A stretch of DNA of 8,743 nt from Deltaproteobacteria bacterium (GTDB lineage Bacteria > Desulfobacterota > Desulfarculia > Adiutricales > Adiutricaceae): assembly GCA_031278795.1 (NCBI GenBank), contig JAITJT010000288.1, forward strand, positions 1 to 8,743. The letters run 5' to 3'. Position 1 is the stretch's first letter. Every line of letters starts with the position of its first letter. A program made the position numbers and the translations under genes. This document shows, piece after piece, positions 5,867-8,743 of the stretch. The notes under the pieces are model-generated. The model saw only the letters and a list, made by a program, of their open reading frames with translations, ran no database searches and was not told the origin of the DNA.

Positions 5867-6923
5867 AGAAGTCTCTTAGGGCCTTCTTGAGGGTATCTAT
5901 CTCATTTTGAGGCCTCACCGCGAAGCGCAGATAGCCCCTTCCTAAGCCTTTGAAGTTGGAGGCGTCTCTTATGAGGATTCCCCTTTGGGAGAGGAAGCTC
6001 ACCAGGGGAAGGGTTTCTCCACTCTGGAGCTTCATGAGCACAAAGTTGCAATCCGAGTGTATTAGCCTTCCGTAGGGAGAAAGCACGTGGCTAAGTGACT
6101 CCCTTAGGGTCTTGGTCACCTCCGGGGTCTTTTTGAGGTAGTCCCTGAGGCCCAGGGAGTAAATACCCGCCTCCAAGGCCATGAAGTTGATGGGCCAGGG
6201 CTCCATGAGGCCCTTGAAGGTCGTGACTAGCTCAGGGTTCGCGGCTAGGTAGGCCAGCCTTAACCCTGGTATGGCGAATACCTTGGTGAGAGATCTAAGA
6301 ACCACCAGGCTAGGGTGCGTAAGCACCCTAGCCTGGAGTGATGGTCTATCGGTGAAGTTTATGAAGGCCTCATCTATGATGAGGGGAACCTTTGCCTCAT
6401 AGGCGTATGTGAGCAGTCGTTCCAAAGATTCAGTTGGCACCAAACGCCCGGTGGGATTGGCCGGGTTAGCCACAAATATTGCGTCTGGCTTGAAGCTAGC
6501 CACATCATCTACTACCCAGTCCCTCAGCTCAAAGCCCTCCTCCTCGCGCATGAAGATGTAATTGGGCGTCAAATCAGCGGCCATTAGGCTCTCGCCATAC
6601 TCAGCGAAGGCTGGAGCCAATATAAGAGGCCTTTTAGGGGAGAGGAAGCGGGAGAGCATCCTTATCTGCGGGGTGGAGCCAGCCCCAGGAAAGATGGAGT
6701 CCTCCGGAAGATCCGAGTAGGAGGAGATGGCTTTCACCAAGGAGGACGCGTCTACGTCCGGGTAGTGGAGGGTGGCCTTGAACTGGGAGAAGAGGTGCTC
6801 TTTCAAGCCCGGCGGCTGGCCCAGGGGATTGATATTGGCTGAGAAGTCCAATATGTCTTCCCAGGCTATCTTTAGCTCTCTTGCGGCCTCAAATATCCGG
6901 CCGCCATGTGTATGCTTGTTCAA
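5859..6923 (-). CDS. cobD: L-threonine-O-3-phosphate decarboxylase (CobD), PLP-dependent
   Basis: CobD decarboxylates L-threonine phosphate to (R)-1-amino-2-propanol O-2-phosphate, the linker of the cobamide nucleotide loop. The 354-residue protein is a fold-type I aminotransferase-like enzyme. It opens with HGGRIFEAAR and DFSANINPLG (26-35), which separate CobD from the related HisC. PLP-site residues are visible: N156 in NPANPTG, D184 in DEAF, K214 in SLTK as the Schiff-base lysine, and R222 in GLRLAYL. R337 in RFAVR matches the conserved carboxylate-binding arginine. The start codon is TTG (6923-6921) with AGGA 7 nt upstream. No in-frame ATG or GTG fits nearby, and the HGG motif needs this start. 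The gene lies 160 bp downstream of cbiB, which uses its product, and overlaps fpg by 8 bp. A HisC role is possible but less likely. Confidence 0.93.
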   Translation of the reverse strand: MNKHTHGGRIFEAARELKIAWEDILDFSANINPLGQPPGLKEHLFSQFKATLHYPDVDASSLVKAISSYSDLPEDSIFPGAGSTPQIRMLSRFLSPKRPLILAPAFAEYGESLMAADLTPNYIFMREEEGFELRDWVVDDVASFKPDAIFVANPANPTGRLVPTESLERLLTYAYEAKVPLIIDEAFINFTDRPSLQARVLTHPSLVVLRSLTKVFAIPGLRLAYLAANPELVTTFKGLMEPWPINFMALEAGIYSLGLRDYLKKTPEVTKTLRESLSHVLSPYGRLIHSDCNFVLMKLQSGETLPLVSFLSQRGILIRDASNFKGLGRGYLRFAVRPQNEIDTLKKALRDFYA

Positions 6924-7024
6924 AATGATGTCCTGGTTGGAGTTTATTAGATGGTCTTCGCTTATGGCTTAAGATTTCAGCTTTTTGAGGATTTAGCTTC
7001 TATCTTGGATTTTTTTCTTTTTTT

Positions 7025-7067
7025 AAGAGCTAGCGCCACCCGGGGGAGGGTGGCGCTTTAAGCTTTT
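7025..7067 (+). terminator. Very stable GC-rich hairpin between cbiB and cobD, T-rich side on the plus strand
   Basis: AGCGCCACCC (7032-7041) pairs perfectly with GGGTGGCGCT (7048-7057) around a 6-nt loop. An outer helix (7025-7031 with 7061-7067, one G-T wobble) extends it past a 3-nt bulge. On the plus strand it runs into TTTAAGCTTTTTAG. On the minus strand, the direction of cbiB and cobD, it is followed by CTTAAAAAAAG, so it lacks the T-run of an intrinsic terminator. It may slow transcription or protect the cbiB mRNA 3' end, which stops about 25 bp away. Confidence 0.5.
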
Positions 7068-7083
7068 TAGGTGTGGGGCTAGA

Positions 7084-8082
7084 TTAACCCCAGAGGATGT
7101 TGGAGCTCCCAAAGATAGCCAAGGCAATGCTTTCCATGACGATTGCCAGGATTAGGATGAGGATGGTTCCCACCCTCACCATGTCCTCGCAGGCCTTCAC
7201 GTCTCCGTAGGTGGACTCCCTTCCACCGTCGTTTAGTTTGGGTTTGGGATACACCACGCCCTGGTAGGAATAGGTTCCTCCCAAGAATATGCCCAAGGCA
7301 CCGGCCATGGCCGCCTCGGTCTGGCCTGAGTTGGGGCTGGAGTGGTGGCTGCCTTCCCTCCGCCACAGGGAATAGGAATTTTTGTAGTCGCGTCCCAGGA
7401 TCTTGGCGGCCAACACTAGAATCAGGGCAGCCAGCCTGGAGGGTATGAAGTTGAGGACGTCGTCCGCCCTGGCGGAGATTCTTCCTAGGTAGAGGAACTT
7501 CTCGTTTTGGTAGCCCACCATGCTGTCTAGGGTGTTGGTGGCCTTGTAGATCCAGGCCAGAACCGGTCCGCCCAGGCCAAGGTAGAAAAGAGGCGCGACC
7601 AAGCCGTCCGAGAAGTTCTCCGAGAGGGTCTCGATCTCAGCTCTACGTATAGCCTGGGTGTCCAGGGGCAAGGTATCTCTTCCCACTATCCAGGAGAGTC
7701 TAGCTCTGGCTCCGTCTATGTCGTCAGCCGCCAGGCGCTCCTCCACCTTGGCCGTGTGGTTGAGGAGATCCCTAAGGCAGATGGACGCGAAGACCAGGTA
7801 CACGGCCACCACCAAATAGAGAACCAGGGAGAGGGACTTGGTGTAGTGGAGGGCCAGGATGACCACCAGGGCGCTTAGTCCCACCACCAGGATGTACATG
7901 AGCCCACCAGCTATTATGAAGAAGACAGGGGTCTCTTTTTTAATGCGGGCGAGGGTCTTCCGGATGAGGGCTTCCAGGAGGTCGATGGCCTTTCCGATAT
8001 AGCGCACCGGATGGGGCCAGGTCTGGGGATCCCCAATGAGAGAGTCCAGGATGTATGCGATTACTGTGATTAAGGGAGGCAT
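7084..8082 (-). CDS. cbiB: Adenosylcobinamide-phosphate synthase CbiB, integral membrane protein
   Basis: CbiB condenses adenosylcobyric acid with aminopropanol phosphate, the CobD product, to give adenosylcobinamide phosphate. The 332 residues cover the whole family. DSLIGDP (13-19) and PHPVRYIG (23-30) mark the N-terminus. IVGRDT (132-137), TLSENFSDG (152-160), YKATNTLDSMVGY (179-191), ARADDVLNFIPSRL (204-217) and HHSSPNSGQTEAAMAGAL (246-263) are the conserved loops. Hydrophobic stretches near 1-17, 54-78, 86-104, 160-178, 213-228 and 303-325 fit a multi-pass inner-membrane protein. The start matches the family N-terminus, but no Shine-Dalgarno sequence precedes the ATG, so initiation may be weak or depend on leader structure. 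No other cobamide gene follows except cobD. Confidence 0.96.
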   Translation of the reverse strand: MPPLITVIAYILDSLIGDPQTWPHPVRYIGKAIDLLEALIRKTLARIKKETPVFFIIAGGLMYILVVGLSALVVILALHYTKSLSLVLYLVVAVYLVFASICLRDLLNHTAKVEERLAADDIDGARARLSWIVGRDTLPLDTQAIRRAEIETLSENFSDGLVAPLFYLGLGGPVLAWIYKATNTLDSMVGYQNEKFLYLGRISARADDVLNFIPSRLAALILVLAAKILGRDYKNSYSLWRREGSHHSSPNSGQTEAAMAGALGIFLGGTYSYQGVVYPKPKLNDGGRESTYGDVKACEDMVRVGTILILILAIVMESIALAIFGSSNILWG

Positions 8083-8161
8083 CAGGGTCGCGCTTTTGGA
8101 GGAGTTAGGGAGGCTAAGCCAGCTTTGAGGGAAAAGATCGCTAAATGTTTAGGTGAATTTT

Positions 8162-8200
8162 GTCTTTACGGCGGGGCACAGGCGGAAAAGCCTTAAAGAC
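8162..8200 (-). promoter_or_regulatory. Stem-loop in the cbiB leader, candidate regulatory RNA element
   Basis: On the minus strand GTCTTTAAGGC (8200-8190) pairs with GCCGTAAAGAC (8172-8162) through 10 of 11 positions, with one A-G mismatch, around a 17-nt loop. It begins almost exactly at the start of transcription predicted from the promoter candidate at 8208-8236 and ends about 80 nt before the cbiB ATG. The segment GCCCCGCCGTAAAG recalls part of the cobalamin riboswitch core. However, the B12 box and the other conserved cobalamin riboswitch elements are absent, so I do not call a riboswitch. Confidence 0.4.
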
Positions 8201-8207
8201 GGCATCT

Positions 8208-8236
8208 TTTATAGCACAGAGGCGCACTTAAAACAA
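8208..8236 (-). promoter_or_regulatory. Promoter candidate for cbiB
   Basis: Read on the minus strand: TTGTTT (8236-8231), 17 nt, then TATAAA (8213-8208). The -10 box differs from consensus at one position. The -35 box matches at only three. The expected start near 8201 would give a leader of about 118 nt before cbiB, opening with the hairpin at 8162-8200. Confidence 0.35.
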
Positions 8237-8457
8237 TGATGGGCAAAGGGAGCGCAGTCTGAGTCCCTGGTAAGTACTTGGGCTTTCAGGCTAAAAAGAG
8301 AGGGGAAGCTTAAGCTAAGCCGCTAGAGGCAAGGCCGCTGGCTAAGGGAAGAGTGCCTAAGGTAGAGAAGGGAAGGGAGAAGGGGGGAAGGAAGAGGCGC
8401 TAGGAAGAGGGAGGAAGGCAGGGGAGACGAGGCTAGAGGGCTCATGAATGGGAGCCT
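8237..8457. other. Purine-rich intergenic stretch, no recognised gene
   Basis: No coding region is supported on either strand. Position 8364 to 8397 is an unbroken run of 34 purines on the plus strand, and 8402-8418 is another of 17. Such mirror-like polypurine DNA can form triplexes. I see no mobile-element gene or RNA gene. Confidence 0.5.
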
Positions 8458-8557
8458 AGATAGCTTTTTTTTAAGGCTGTTTATTGTTTTGGATATATGT
8501 AGTGGTTTGGTGGGGGCGTAGGTGGTGGATATAGGTGCTGGAGTGAGGGCTACTTGT

Positions 8558-8587
8558 GGGGTCAGGGGGCTGGGCGTGGATCTGGGG
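8558..8587 (+). other. G-run cluster with near-quadruplex pattern
   Basis: Runs of 4, 5, 3 and 5 G lie at 8558-8561, 8565-8569, 8572-8574 and 8583-8587. The loops are 3, 2 and 8 nt. The last loop is slightly longer than the usual limit of 7, so quadruplex formation is possible but not certain. Confidence 0.35.
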
Positions 8588-8686
8588 GCCTGGATTTAAG
8601 TGCATGGAGCTGGGGGCAGAGATACGCGGGCATGGAGCAGAGGGCAGAGATGCGCGGGTATGGAGTTGAGGGCGGAGAGCGGGGAG
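8575..8686. repeat. 28-bp tandem repeat, three clear units plus one degenerate
   Basis: Units start at 8575 (degenerate), 8603, 8631 and 8659. The second and third begin CATGGAGC and share CAGAGAT and CGCGGG. The fourth begins TATGGAG and diverges towards its end. The period is not a multiple of three, so a conserved protein is unlikely. The array sits inside the segment bounded by the 15-bp inverted repeats. Confidence 0.75.
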
Positions 8687-8743
8687 TATAGACTCTTTTG
8701 TATAGCTCAATAGTGTTTTGGAAAAAAAAGCTATCTGTCTTGG

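Larger units (their letters stand above)
8458..8736. repeat. 15-bp perfect inverted repeats bounding a 279-bp non-coding segment
   Basis: AGATAGCTTTTTTTT (8458-8472) and AAAAAAAAGCTATCT (8722-8736) are exact inverted copies. They enclose a G-rich, non-coding segment containing the 28-bp tandem repeat. The layout resembles a small non-autonomous element (MITE-like) with terminal inverted repeats. However, I see no target-site duplication in the flanks, and eight of the fifteen bases are homopolymer. A 79-codon minus-strand frame inside (8471-8710) is low-complexity, rich in Pro, Ser and His. It follows from the repeats and has no recognisable domain, so I do not call it a gene. Confidence 0.5.

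Noticed and set aside
7079..7366. 95-codon minus-strand frame at the 3' part of cbiB
   Set aside because: It is out of frame with the clear CbiB C-terminus (SPNSGQTEAAMAGAL) and has no homology signal of its own.
8471..8710. 79-codon minus-strand frame rich in Pro, His and Ser
   Set aside because: It arises from G-rich 28-bp repeats whose period is not a multiple of three. It has no domain and no convincing ribosome binding site.

Overview
The window carries five protein-coding genes, all on the minus strand. They fill about two thirds of the sequence. The rest is AT-rich intergenic DNA with many short tandem repeats, inverted repeats and hairpins. I see no tRNA, rRNA, CRISPR array, transposase or phage gene. 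The gene content points to a strictly anaerobic bacterium that makes a cobamide: a sensory-type [FeFe]-hydrogenase, threonine-phosphate decarboxylase and CbiB. The style loosely suggests Deltaproteobacteria/Desulfobacterota or another hydrogen-metabolising anaerobe, possibly host-associated given the low coding density. This taxonomic guess is weak and rests only on gene content.

Right to left, in the direction of transcription: 8083-8743 is non-coding. It holds a 15-bp inverted repeat pair enclosing 28-bp tandem repeats, a long purine tract, and a candidate promoter and structured leader for cbiB. Next comes cbiB (7084-8082). A 160-bp spacer with a very stable GC hairpin follows, then cobD (5859-6923, TTG start), which overlaps mutM/fpg (5039-5866) by 8 bp. 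A repeat-rich 398-bp gap precedes a NamZ/DUF1343 gene (3471-4640). A 1.2-kb gap with 11-bp tandem repeats leads to the last gene (529-2295), a soluble fusion of a ferredoxin-like domain, an [FeFe]-hydrogenase core, an Fe-S domain and a chemotaxis-receptor signalling hairpin. The final 528 bp hold GC-alternating repeats and a plus-strand terminator-like hairpin with no gene to serve.

CobD and CbiB perform consecutive steps: CobD makes aminopropanol phosphate from threonine phosphate, and CbiB attaches it to cobyric acid. Fpg is translationally coupled to CobD but is a DNA-repair enzyme. NamZ-like and hydrogenase-MCP genes look like independent units.

The most interesting item is the hydrogenase-MCP fusion. 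It has no visible PAS or membrane segment, and proline stands where catalytic hydrogenases have the proton-relay cysteine. It looks like a cytoplasmic H2 or redox sensor wired directly to the chemotaxis machinery. Its upstream region has a plausible sigma-70-like promoter with a perfect dyad just downstream of the expected start of transcription.
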